Shown piece by piece: positions 52,396-59,925 of a stretch of DNA of 59,925 nt. Positions within the stretch are counted from its first letter, which is position 1, and every line of letters starts with the position of its first letter. Made by a program: the position numbers and the translations under genes. Source of the DNA: DASVTR01 sp033855775 (GTDB lineage: Bacteria > Acidobacteriota > Blastocatellia > Pyrinomonadales > Pyrinomonadaceae); assembly GCA_033855775.1 (NCBI GenBank), contig JAWVFT010000138.1:1-59925 (forward strand), read 5' to 3'. Under the pieces are notes generated by a model. That model was not told the DNA's origin. It saw only the letters and a program-made list of their open reading frames with translations, and ran no database searches.

Positions 52396-53394
52396 TTGCG
52401 AGTTTTGATTACAGGCGGGGCGGGCTTTATCGGCTCTCACCTTTCCGACGTTTATCTGGAACGCGGCGACGAAGTTTACGTCATTGACGACCTCTCGACC
52501 GGCAGCTTCGAGAATATACAGCACCTCAAGTCTCACCCGCGGTTTCACTACACGATTGACTCGGTGCATAACACGCCGGTCGTCGCCGAACTGGTTGACC
52601 AGTGTGACGTGATTTTTCATCTGGCGGCGGCGGTCGGCGTCAAGCTGATTGTCGAAAGCCCCGTCCACACGATTGAGACGAACGTGCGCGGCACGGAAGT
52701 CGTGCTCAATCTGGCGAACAAGAAGAAGAAGAAAGTCCTTATCGCTTCGACTTCGGAGGTCTACGGCTTGAGCGCCGAAGTCCCATTTCGGGAGGACGGC
52801 AATCTGGTGATGGGCGCGACGACGAAGGGCCGCTGGTCGTATGCCTGCTCGAAGGCGATAGACGAATTTCTGGCCCTCGCCTACTGGCGCGAGAAGAAGC
52901 TGCCGACCATCGTCGTGCGCCTCTTCAACACGGTCGGGCCGCGCCAGACGGGGCAGTACGGAATGGTCATCCCGACGTTTGTGAAGCAGGCTCTCGCGGG
53001 TCGCCCGTTGACCGTCTACGGCACGGGCGAGCAGACGCGCTGCTTCGGCTACGTCGGCGACGTGGTGGACGCTCTCGTCAAGTTGATGGACAATCCGGCG
53101 GCGGTCGGACAAGTCTTCAACATCGGCTCAAGCGAAGAAGTCTCTATCATGCAACTGGCCGAGCGCGTTAAAGAGTTGACGCAATCGGAATCCGAGATTG
53201 TGCTTGTGCCGTATGACGAGGCTTACGAGGAAGGCTTTGAAGACATGCCGCGCCGCGTGCCGGATGTCACGAAGGTCAGCGCGCTCGTCGGCTTCAGCCC
53301 GAAGATGAAGCTCGACGGCATCCTGCAAAGCGTCATCAACTATCACAGCGGGCGGCAGTCCGCCGCAGCCCTGAGCCAACCGGCGACGCCTTAA
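52396..53394 (+). CDS. NAD-dependent sugar-nucleotide epimerase (UDP-glucuronate/xylose group)
   Basis: The 332-residue extended SDR begins RVLITGGAGFIGSHLSDVYL with the cofactor loop DDLSTGSFENIQ. The catalytic set is IASTSEVYGLSAEVPF and WSYACSKAIDEFLALAYW (Ser/Thr, Tyr and Lys), with VVRLFNTVGPRQTGQYGMVI as substrate loop. It is of the group near UDP-glucuronate decarboxylase and 4-epimerase found in exopolysaccharide clusters. I used TTG 52396, because GGGAG is 10 nt upstream; TTG 52366 is an alternative that adds ten residues. Confidence 0.85.
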   Translation: MRVLITGGAGFIGSHLSDVYLERGDEVYVIDDLSTGSFENIQHLKSHPRFHYTIDSVHNTPVVAELVDQCDVIFHLAAAVGVKLIVESPVHTIETNVRGTEVVLNLANKKKKKVLIASTSEVYGLSAEVPFREDGNLVMGATTKGRWSYACSKAIDEFLALAYWREKKLPTIVVRLFNTVGPRQTGQYGMVIPTFVKQALAGRPLTVYGTGEQTRCFGYVGDVVDALVKLMDNPAAVGQVFNIGSSEEVSIMQLAERVKELTQSESEIVLVPYDEAYEEGFEDMPRRVPDVTKVSALVGFSPKMKLDGILQSVINYHSGRQSAAALSQPATP

Positions 53395-53597
53395 CAACTC
53401 TTCAGCGGCTCAATAACTCTTGACGGACAAGGCTCGGCTGGCGGTGCGAGGCTCGCTTTCTACGGCGAGTCGCGCGTCGCAGGCGGCGCACAGTCGCGTT
53501 TGCGCGCTGTCTCGCGCGCTTGATTTGTCGCGTTCAATCGTCTAGGGTTTCATTTTCTTAACCCGCTCCGAGTTCCTTTACGGTCACTGGATTGAAC

Positions 53598-55412
53598 ATG
53601 CAGGTTCGTTCGTTGCATCTGATGACGGTGGCGGCTGCGCTTGTCTTGTCGCTCGCGCTGACGCCCCTCGTGCGCCGCCTTGCAAGGCGCCGCAACGCGG
53701 TCGCCAAACCCAAGACCGACCGCTGGCATAAGAATCCGACGCCGATGTTCGGCGGCGTGGCTATCTGGCTGGCGGTGACGCTTGTGCTCGCGGCTTACCT
53801 GCTCTTCGTGCCGCACGAGACGCCCTACGGTTGGGTCGTCGTCGGAGCCAGTTCCTTTCTCTTTCTCATCGGATTGGCCGACGACCTCCTGCACGCCAAG
53901 CCTTATCAAAAACTGATTGGACAGGTGATGGGCGCGGCCTTCGTCATCTACTACGGCTTGAGTTTGCCATGGACGACGAGCGCGCCCGTCAACATGGCCA
54001 TCACGATTTTCTGGCTCATCGGCATCACCAACGCCATCAACCTGCTGGACAACATGGACGGGCTGGCCGCGGGCATCGCCGCCATCGCGTCGGCCTTTCT
54101 CGCGCTCAGTTTTCTGACGACGGGGCAGACGACCGAAGCCTTGATGCTGGCCGTCTTCGCCGCCGCCCTCGTCGGCTTTCTCGTCTACAACTCGAACCCC
54201 GCTTCCATCTTCATGGGCGATTGCGGCTCGATGTTCGTCGGCTTCTTTCTGGCGAGCACGGCCTTGATGTCGAGCGCGATGGGCGGACGCTCGCGCAGCT
54301 TTCTGCCCGTGCTGGCCGTGCCGATTCTGATTCTCTTCATCCCGATTTTCGACACGACGTTCGTGACGGTCGTGCGCAAGCTGTCGGGCCGCGCGGCTTC
54401 ACAAGGCGGGCGCGACCATCCATCGCATCGTCTGGTCGCGCTCGGCATGTCGGAGCGGCGCGCGGTCTGGATGCTCTACGGCTTCGCCGGAGTGGCGGGC
54501 CTGCTGGCGATGCTGGTGCGTGAAGCCAAACTTGAAATCAGCCTGCCCGTCATCCTCGGCTTCACGGTCGCGTTGACGTTGCTCGGCGTCTATCTGGCGG
54601 GCGTCAAGGTCTACGACGAAGAAGAGGTCAAGGCGGCGCACGACAAGCCGCTCTTCGCGTTTCTGATTGACCTCTCATACAAGCGGCGCATCTTTGAAGT
54701 GTTGCTCGATGTGGTGTTGATAATTCTCGCGTACTACTGCGCCTACGTCCTGCGCTTCGGGGCGATGTCGCAGAGCGGAGCGTGGACTATCTTCCTGCGT
54801 ACGCTGCCCGTGCTGGTCTTCGTCAAGATGGCGACGCTTTTGGTGATGGGCGTCTATCGCGGCATCTGGCGCTACACGGGCGTCGGCGACCTCATCAACA
54901 TTGCGAAGGCGATTGTTATCGGCTCGGTCGCGAGCATGCTGGCCCTGCTCTTCAAGTTTCGCTTTGAGAGTCTCTCTCGCACCGTCTTTATTTTGGACGC
55001 GATGCTGTTGCTGCTGATGCTGGCCGGAAGCCGCATGGCCTTTCGTCTCTTCCGCCAGATGTTGCCCGCCTCGAAGACGCGCGAGGGCTGCCGCGTGCTC
55101 ATCTACGGCGCGGGCGACGCGGGCGAACTGCTCCTGCGCGAACTCCTGAACAACCGCGAACTGCAATACGCGCCCGTCGGCTTTGTTGACGACGACCCGA
55201 ACAAGAAAGGCAAGGTCATACACGGCTTGCGCGTCTTCGGCGGCAACGGCGCGCTGCCCGGCATCTGCCGCAAATATCGCGTTGACGAAGTGCTCATTTC
55301 CAGCACGCGCGTCTCCGAAGAACGCATCCGCGAAATCAAGCGCGACTGCGAAGAACAACGCATCACGCTCAAACGCATGCGCATCGAGATTGAAACGATA
55401 AGCGAAGAGTGA
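53598..55412 (+). CDS. Fused WecA/MraY-type sugar-phosphate transferase and CapD-type N-terminal half
   Basis: This 604-residue protein combines two modules. Residues 1 to about 340 form a polyprenyl-phosphate HexNAc-1-phosphate transferase with about ten spans: KTDRWHKNPTPMFGGVAIWL, the DD in LIGLADDLLHAKPYQKL, the NLLDNMDGLAAGIA motif and GDCGSMFVGFFLAS, with the RDHPSHRLVALG His loop. Residues about 350-604 match the membrane and CoA-binding-3-like part of FlaA1/CapD proteins, with VLIYGAGDAGELLLRELLNN. The catalytic SDR domain of CapD is missing. It would start chains on undecaprenyl phosphate. ATG 53598 was chosen over TTG 53592. Confidence 0.88.
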   Translation: MQVRSLHLMTVAAALVLSLALTPLVRRLARRRNAVAKPKTDRWHKNPTPMFGGVAIWLAVTLVLAAYLLFVPHETPYGWVVVGASSFLFLIGLADDLLHAKPYQKLIGQVMGAAFVIYYGLSLPWTTSAPVNMAITIFWLIGITNAINLLDNMDGLAAGIAAIASAFLALSFLTTGQTTEALMLAVFAAALVGFLVYNSNPASIFMGDCGSMFVGFFLASTALMSSAMGGRSRSFLPVLAVPILILFIPIFDTTFVTVVRKLSGRAASQGGRDHPSHRLVALGMSERRAVWMLYGFAGVAGLLAMLVREAKLEISLPVILGFTVALTLLGVYLAGVKVYDEEEVKAAHDKPLFAFLIDLSYKRRIFEVLLDVVLIILAYYCAYVLRFGAMSQSGAWTIFLRTLPVLVFVKMATLLVMGVYRGIWRYTGVGDLINIAKAIVIGSVASMLALLFKFRFESLSRTVFILDAMLLLLMLAGSRMAFRLFRQMLPASKTREGCRVLIYGAGDAGELLLRELLNNRELQYAPVGFVDDDPNKKGKVIHGLRVFGGNGALPGICRKYRVDEVLISSTRVSEERIREIKRDCEEQRITLKRMRIEIETISEE

Positions 55413-55417
55413 AAAGA

Positions 55418-55536
55418 AGTGACGAGTGACAAGTGACGAGTGACAAGCAGGAAGAAGAGACAAGCAGGAACAAGCAATGAGCCGCGAGCGTTGAGCAGTT
55501 GGTTTTAACTTGCTGCTTGTCACTTGTCACTCGCTA
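55418..55536. repeat. Inverted heptad arrays after the fused transferase
   Basis: Arm one is AGTGACG, AGTGACA, AGTGACG, AGTGACA, AGCAGGA, AGAAGAG (55418-55459). Arm two is CTTGTCA, CTTGTCA, CTCGCTA (55516-55536). The stop of the preceding gene is 6 nt before arm one, and the next ATG (55545) is 8 nt after arm two. The same words occur at 30368 and 49504. Confidence 0.85.
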
Positions 55537-55544
55537 CTGTTTTT

Positions 55545-56903
55545 ATGGAGCAACTGAAGATTATCAACGTGAGCGGGCCGGGGTGGCGTGTGCTGCTGCT
55601 GGCTCCTGTGTTGCTGGCTCTGTTGGGTTGCTGGCAGGCATCGCGCTGGTATATCGGCAACACGATGGCGGAGTTTGCGCCGCGCCTTGAGGACGGCGGG
55701 ATTGATGCTGCGCGTTCCGCTTTGCGTCTGGCTCCGAACGACCCCTGGACGCACTGGACGTATGCGGGGCTGGCGAAGTCGAGCTTCGAGCCGGGCGTGT
55801 TGCAGGAATCCGTGAGCCAGTATGAAGAGGCCGTCAGGCTGTCGCCGAACGACTATCGTTTCTGGATGGACCTGGGGCGGGCGCGCGAGCAGGCGGGCGA
55901 TGCGGCGGGCGGCGAAAAGGCTCTGCGCCGCGCCGTCGAACTCGCGCCAGCCTATGCCTACCCGCGCTGGTACCTTGGCAACTTGCTGCTGCGCGCGGGA
56001 CGCGGCGACGAATCCTTTCAGGAGTTGCGTCGCGCGGCTGATGCCGACCCGAAACTGCGCCCGCAGATTTTCAACGTCGCGTGGCACGTCTTCGGCGAAG
56101 ATGTGCAGGCTGTCAAAAATGCTGTCGGCAATTCTCCGGTGGCGCGCGCGGAGTTTGCCGCGTACCTCGGAGGCCGCGGGCGTTTTGAAGACGCGCAAGG
56201 CTTGTGGGCTACGCTCAGCGCGGCGGAGAAAAGAGAGCAGCGCGCAAACGGCGAAGCGTTGATGAACGCGTTCGTCGCGGCCCACCGCTATCGCGCTTCG
56301 CAAAGCATCCTGCGCGACCTTGCGACGGATGATGTCGCGGCGACCTTGAGCGCGGAGCAGTTTACGAACGGCGGCTTCGAGAGCGATGTCGGGGCGAGCG
56401 CCGCCGGGATGTTCGGCTGGCAGGTGACATCAGTTCCGCAGGCGCAAGTCGCCGTTGACCCGAACTATCGCCACACGGGCCAACGCTCTTTGCGAGTGCT
56501 CTTCAAGTCGCCTTCGACGCTTGAGTTCAAAAATATCTCGCAACTCATCGTCGTCGAACCGGGCGCGCAGTATCGCTTCAACTGCTTTGTCAGGACAGAC
56601 GATTTGAAGAGCGCCGGAACGCCCTTGATAGAAATCCTTGACGGGGCGGACGAGCGCAACGTGCTTGGCGCGACTTTGCCGCTCGCCGTGGGCCGCAGCG
56701 ATTGGCAGCAGTTGACCGTTGATTTCAAGGCTCCCGCGACCACCGAGGCCATCAAAGTTCGCATCGTTCGCGCCGCTTGCGTCGGCGATCCTGTCTGTCC
56801 CATTTACGGCATTGTCTGGTATGACGACTTCAATCTCCAACGACTCGGCTCCGTCCCCGCTCCCAGAGCAGGCGGCAACACAAAACCCGCCGCGTCCAGA
56901 TAG
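55545..56903 (+). CDS. Membrane-anchored TPR protein with C-terminal carbohydrate-binding-like domain
   Basis: The 452-residue protein has one N-terminal span (VLLLAPVLLALLGCWQASRW, about residues 12-32). Tetratricopeptide-like helices follow (APNDPWTHWTYAGLAKSSF, VRLSPNDYRFWMDLGRAREQ, LAPAYAYPRWYLGNLLLRAG). The C-terminal half begins FTNGGFESDVGASAAGMFGW and ends YGIVWYDDFNLQRL, a beta-sandwich of the CBM4/9 kind found in many surface proteins. It may hold the glycan while it is assembled or attached. ATG 55545 was used; no ribosome site is visible besides the array. The 3' end overlaps the next gene. Confidence 0.72.
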   Translation: MEQLKIINVSGPGWRVLLLAPVLLALLGCWQASRWYIGNTMAEFAPRLEDGGIDAARSALRLAPNDPWTHWTYAGLAKSSFEPGVLQESVSQYEEAVRLSPNDYRFWMDLGRAREQAGDAAGGEKALRRAVELAPAYAYPRWYLGNLLLRAGRGDESFQELRRAADADPKLRPQIFNVAWHVFGEDVQAVKNAVGNSPVARAEFAAYLGGRGRFEDAQGLWATLSAAEKREQRANGEALMNAFVAAHRYRASQSILRDLATDDVAATLSAEQFTNGGFESDVGASAAGMFGWQVTSVPQAQVAVDPNYRHTGQRSLRVLFKSPSTLEFKNISQLIVVEPGAQYRFNCFVRTDDLKSAGTPLIEILDGADERNVLGATLPLAVGRSDWQQLTVDFKAPATTEAIKVRIVRAACVGDPVCPIYGIVWYDDFNLQRLGSVPAPRAGGNTKPAASR

Positions 56904-58323
56904 CAACGAGCGCGCGGGGCTGCCGCACACGCTGGCCAGCCGCTTTATCATGCTCCTGCTCTGCGCGGCCATAGTGCTTTCGACGCTGGCCTACGGCACG
57001 GTGCATTACTGGGCGCTCGCCGTCTTTGGCATAGGAGCGTGCGCCATCGTTTGTTGTTGGGCCGCCGATGCGTGGCTCAGCAATCATCTGCGCTTCAGCT
57101 TGAACTGGCTGCAACTGCCGCTCGTCGGCCTGCTCTTAATCGGCCTCGTTCAACTGTTGCCGCTCGGCAGCAGCGCGCCGGACACGGCGGGCATCATCTC
57201 GCAATCGCCCGTCCGCAGCCTCTCGTTCGACCCTTACTCGACGCGCCTAGCGCTCGTCCAAATCACTGCGCTCCTGATTTACTTCGCCGCCACGCTCGCC
57301 TTCATCGACAGCCCGCGCCGCTTGCGTCTCATCGTTCGCACGATTGTCATCTTCGGCTTCGCGCTCGCCATCTTCGGCCTCATACAGTCGTACACCAGCC
57401 CGAACAAAGTTTACTGGATTCGAGAACTGCCGCAGGCCGCGCCGTTCGGCCCGTTCATCAATCGCCACCACTTCGCGGGCTACATGGAGATGACGCTCGG
57501 CGTCACGCTCGGCCTCCTTTTGTCCGGGGCCATCGAGCGCGAGAAGCGGCCGCTATATATCTTCGCCGCCGCGATGATGGGCATCGCGCTGGTGATGACC
57601 AACTCGCGCGGCGGCCTCATCAGCCTCGTCGTTGAAACCTTTTTCCTGCTATTGCTGACGGGCTTCGGGCGCAGGCACGACGGAGCGGATGAGACTGATG
57701 ATAGAAGCGCTCGCATTCGCACGGCTCTGGTGCGCGTCGGTCTTGCGCTCGGCGTCGTCATCGCGCTCTTTGCGGGCGTCGTGCTGCTCGGCGGCGAAGC
57801 GGCCCTGAGCCGCATTGTCGGAACCGTCAACGCCGAAGACCCGACCACGGGCCGCGCTCATTTCTGGACGACCTCGCTCAAGATTATCGAAGACCATCCC
57901 GTCATGGGCGTCGGCCTCGGCGCGTTCAGCCTCGCCTACACGCGCTACGACACGCGCAACGGACTCTTTCGTCTTGAGCAAGCCCACAACGACTATCTGC
58001 AAACCCTGACCGACGCCGGAATCATCGGCTTGCTCTTCGGACTCTTCTTCATCGGCGCGCTCTTTCGCGGCGGCCTGCAAAGAAGAGAGAGCAATGATGT
58101 GTTCCGGCGCGGCGTGGCGACGGGCGCGCTCGCGGGCTGCTTCGCCGTGCTCGTCCACAGCTTCTTTGACTTTACTTTGCACACGACATCCAACGCTCTG
58201 CTCTTTCTTGTGCTGGCCGCGCTGGCAACCCTGAACGGGCGCGTCGAGCTTCCGCCGCAGGGACATCGTCGCCGCCGTCGCCGCGCGACCATCCCGCAAC
58301 CGAGTTTTCCGCCGCGCGTGTGA
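56821..58323 (+). CDS. O-antigen ligase/polymerase family protein
   Basis: This 500-residue membrane protein has about 10 spans and the Wzy_C/O-antigen ligase motif. After several spans (FIMLLLCAAIVLSTLAYG, LLIGLVQLLPLG) come INRHHFAGYMEMTLGVTLGL, MTNSRGGLISLVVETFFLLL, and the periplasmic loop TGRAHFWTTSLKIIEDHPVM, GVGLGAFSLAYTRYDTRNGL and EQAHNDYLQTLTDAGIIG with the conserved Arg and His. It attaches or polymerises the finished chain. The start ATG at 56821 lies inside the preceding gene (83 nt overlap); ATG 56950 is an alternative without overlap. Confidence 0.85.
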   Translation: MTTSISNDSAPSPLPEQAATQNPPRPDSNERAGLPHTLASRFIMLLLCAAIVLSTLAYGTVHYWALAVFGIGACAIVCCWAADAWLSNHLRFSLNWLQLPLVGLLLIGLVQLLPLGSSAPDTAGIISQSPVRSLSFDPYSTRLALVQITALLIYFAATLAFIDSPRRLRLIVRTIVIFGFALAIFGLIQSYTSPNKVYWIRELPQAAPFGPFINRHHFAGYMEMTLGVTLGLLLSGAIEREKRPLYIFAAAMMGIALVMTNSRGGLISLVVETFFLLLLTGFGRRHDGADETDDRSARIRTALVRVGLALGVVIALFAGVVLLGGEAALSRIVGTVNAEDPTTGRAHFWTTSLKIIEDHPVMGVGLGAFSLAYTRYDTRNGLFRLEQAHNDYLQTLTDAGIIGLLFGLFFIGALFRGGLQRRESNDVFRRGVATGALAGCFAVLVHSFFDFTLHTTSNALLFLVLAALATLNGRVELPPQGHRRRRRRATIPQPSFPPRV

Positions 58324-58387
58324 CGGCGATATTCACGGCGCAATGAAGTGATGATGAACTCGCTTATTGATATGTTATGGAGAGACG

Positions 58388-58813
58388 ATGAACTTGCTTG
58401 AGATGTTACGCAGCAAGACGGAGCAGACCGTCTTGAAGACGCTCGACATCAGCATCGAATCGGCGGCAGCCGACCTCGTTGTGCTGTCCATGCCGGTGAC
58501 GGAGCGCGTGCATCAATACACGGGCTTGCTGCACGGCGGCGTGTCGGTCGTGCTGGCGGAGACAGCCGCTTCGATGGGCGCGGCCCTCAACACAGATCTT
58601 CGACGCTTTACGCCCGTCGGCGTCGAAATCAACGCCAACCACTTGCGCTCTGTGACGAGCGGGCGCGTCCGCGCCGAAGCCCGCCCCGTCTACGTCGGGC
58701 GACAATTGACGGTCTGGGCCATCGAAATTAAGGACGACCGCGACCGCCTCATCTGCACATCGCGCTGCACGCTGGCCTTCAAGCCGGGCAGCGCGCTCGC
58801 CGAAGCCGAATGA
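58388..58813 (+). CDS. Hotdog-fold thioesterase (PaaI-like)
   Basis: The 141-residue protein has the single hotdog fold of PaaI/ComA2 thioesterases: ERVHQYTGLLHGGVSVVLAE with the G-x-x-H-G-G helix and FTPVGVEINANHLRSVTSGR. The catalytic Glu/Asp position is in AETAASMG. GGAGAG lies 5 nt before ATG 58388; a TTG at 58367 was rejected. Family members hydrolyse aromatic or menaquinone-pathway acyl-CoA (DHNA-CoA is one case). It stands apart from the polysaccharide genes and next to an acyl-CoA ligase, so it may belong to acyl-CoA metabolism. Confidence 0.88.
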   Translation: MNLLEMLRSKTEQTVLKTLDISIESAAADLVVLSMPVTERVHQYTGLLHGGVSVVLAETAASMGAALNTDLRRFTPVGVEINANHLRSVTSGRVRAEARPVYVGRQLTVWAIEIKDDRDRLICTSRCTLAFKPGSALAEAE

Positions 58814-58962
58814 AGCGCGGCGAGGCCGTGCCTCTTTGTAACTTGCCCCCAGAAGATGTAAGCTTGTCGTCATCTAAGCAGTCATAATTTCAAGCAAGAG
58901 AAACTGCGCGCCCGTTTATCTCAACCAAAGACGCGCCTGTTTTCTGTCCACAAACGGAGCCG

Positions 58963-59925
58963 ATGACTCACTCGCCAAGCGAAACAAAGACCGCGCACAC
59001 GACGCTTCCCCAACTGTGCTTGGCCTCGATTAAAAAAAACTCGAAGCGCGACGCGCTCAATCATAAGCGCGATAAAGCGTGGGTGAACATCAGCGGCGAA
59101 GAGTTTATCCGTCGCGTCCGGCACATCGCGCTCGGCCTGAGCGAACTCGGCATCAAGGCCGGCGACCGCGTGGCCCTGCTCTCCGAGAATCGCCCCGACT
59201 GGTCTATCACAGACCTTGCTATCCTGAGCCTCGGCGCCGTCAACGTTCCCATCTACACGACGCAGGCCGTCGAGCAAGTGCGCTTCATCCTCTCGGATTC
59301 CGGCGCGCGCGCCATCTTCATTTCGGGCCGCAAAGTCTACAAGCACGCCCGCGCCGCCATCGAGAATTTAGACCAACTGGAACATCTCATCTTCTTCGAT
59401 GCGGAGGCCGCAACGGGGACGGAGCGCGCGATGACGCTCGAAGCTCTGGAAGAGAGCGGCGCGGCCTTTGACCGAGCGCAGCCCGAAGCCTTCGACCGTT
59501 TTCTGGGCAACGGTGGCGGCGACGACATGGCGACCATCATCTACACTTCAGGGACAACGGGCGAGCCGAAGGGCGTCATGCTGACGCACAACAATTTCAT
59601 CTCCAACGTCCTGTCTGTTGCGAACGCGCTGCCCATCTATCCGACGGACGTTTCGCTCTCCGTCCTGCCGCTCTCGCACATCTTCGAGCGCACGGTCTTC
59701 TACGTCTTCTGCTACGTCGGCGTCTCTGTGAACTACGCCGCGTCATTCGATCAAGTCGGCGAATTCCTGCGCGAAGTGCGGCCGACGATCATGACTGCCG
59801 TGCCGCGACTTTTCGAGAAGGTGTATCACCGTATTGTGAAGAAAGGCATGTCGGCCGGCGGCGTGAAAACGAAAATCTTCGCGCGCTCCTTAACGATTGG
59901 CCAGCAGTACGCGGAACTGAAATAC
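58963..59925 (+). CDS. Long-chain acyl-CoA ligase (AMP-forming), 5' part
   Basis: The reading frame runs from ATG 58963 to the window end without a stop, giving 321 residues of the N-terminal part of an AMP-binding enzyme. AGDRVALLSENRPDWSITDL and LGAVNVPIYTTQAVEQVRFI are typical of FadD15-like proteins. The AMP-binding signature TIIYTSGTTGEPKGVMLTH is near residues 190-208, with LPLSHIFERTVFYVF following. It activates fatty acids to acyl-CoA at the membrane. The C-terminal half lies beyond the window. Beside the thioesterase it suggests a small fatty-acid locus outside the polysaccharide cluster. Confidence 0.92.
   Translation, partial: MTHSPSETKTAHTTLPQLCLASIKKNSKRDALNHKRDKAWVNISGEEFIRRVRHIALGLSELGIKAGDRVALLSENRPDWSITDLAILSLGAVNVPIYTTQAVEQVRFILSDSGARAIFISGRKVYKHARAAIENLDQLEHLIFFDAEAATGTERAMTLEALEESGAAFDRAQPEAFDRFLGNGGGDDMATIIYTSGTTGEPKGVMLTHNNFISNVLSVANALPIYPTDVSLSVLPLSHIFERTVFYVFCYVGVSVNYAASFDQVGEFLREVRPTIMTAVPRLFEKVYHRIVKKGMSAGGVKTKIFARSLTIGQQYAELKY

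Overview
The window is GC-rich bacterial DNA dominated by one large surface-polysaccharide (exopolysaccharide/O-antigen-type) gene cluster of about 53 kb. The organism is probably an acidobacterium of the Blastocatellia/Pyrinomonadaceae type. That is an inference from three things: the secreted M36 metalloprotease ending in six 'DxDGDGKxDxAVFRPSxGNWY' repeats, the many short heptanucleotide arrays between genes, and the gene mix. No rRNA, tRNA, transposase or CRISPR array was seen.

Layout. (1) 1-5.8 kb is a flank unrelated to polysaccharide: a secreted hypothetical, an O-methyltransferase, a small protein plus HNH nuclease pair, a HerA/DUF87 ATPase and a second secreted hypothetical, all on the minus strand. 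(2) 5.8-24.4 kb is a long minus-strand run that starts with wlbA-wlbB-wlbC-wlbD (diacetamido-uronic acid sugar nucleotide). It continues with an ABC-2 polysaccharide exporter (permease plus Wzt-like ATPase with a C-terminal glycan-binding domain), then methyltransferases, glycosyltransferases, an asparagine-synthase homologue and two sugar-nucleotide epimerases. (3) 24.4-25.0 kb is a divergent non-coding hub. (4) 25.0-32.6 kb, plus strand: rfbB, rfbD, a small membrane protein, a Wzc-type tyrosine autokinase, and a second acetyltransferase/aminotransferase/oxidoreductase set resembling wlbBCA. (5) 32.8-38.5 kb, minus strand: a 1353-residue secreted fungalysin-like protease, a 0.6 kb non-coding gap and gmd. 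(6) 38.8-58.3 kb, plus strand: glycosyltransferases, fcl, acyltransferase, a polytopic GT-C-like protein, a second asnB homologue, rfbA, rfbC, an epimerase, a fused WecA-type initiating transferase, a TPR/carbohydrate-binding-like protein and an O-antigen ligase/polymerase. (7) 58.4 kb to the end: a hotdog thioesterase and the 5' part of a long-chain acyl-CoA ligase that leaves the window.

How the parts fit. Precursor supply is coded for dTDP-rhamnose (rfbABCD, split over two loci), GDP-fucose (gmd plus fcl) and a UDP-diacetamido-uronic acid (two partial sets, but no UDP-GlcNAc 6-dehydrogenase here). The fused WecA-like enzyme would start chains on undecaprenyl phosphate, and at least seven glycosyltransferases would extend them. 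Methyltransferases, acyltransferases and perhaps the amidotransferases would decorate them. Two routes out are represented: ABC-transporter dependent (Wzm/Wzt-like) and Wzy-dependent (Wzc-like kinase plus ligase/polymerase). No Wzx flippase and no Wza-like outer-membrane porin is in the window.

The least explained signal lies in the spacers. At least nine gaps between co-directional genes are built from tandem 7-mers (one from 8-mers), usually arranged as two inverted arms. They often begin inside the stop codon of the upstream gene and stop next to the downstream start codon, and the word changes from gap to gap.
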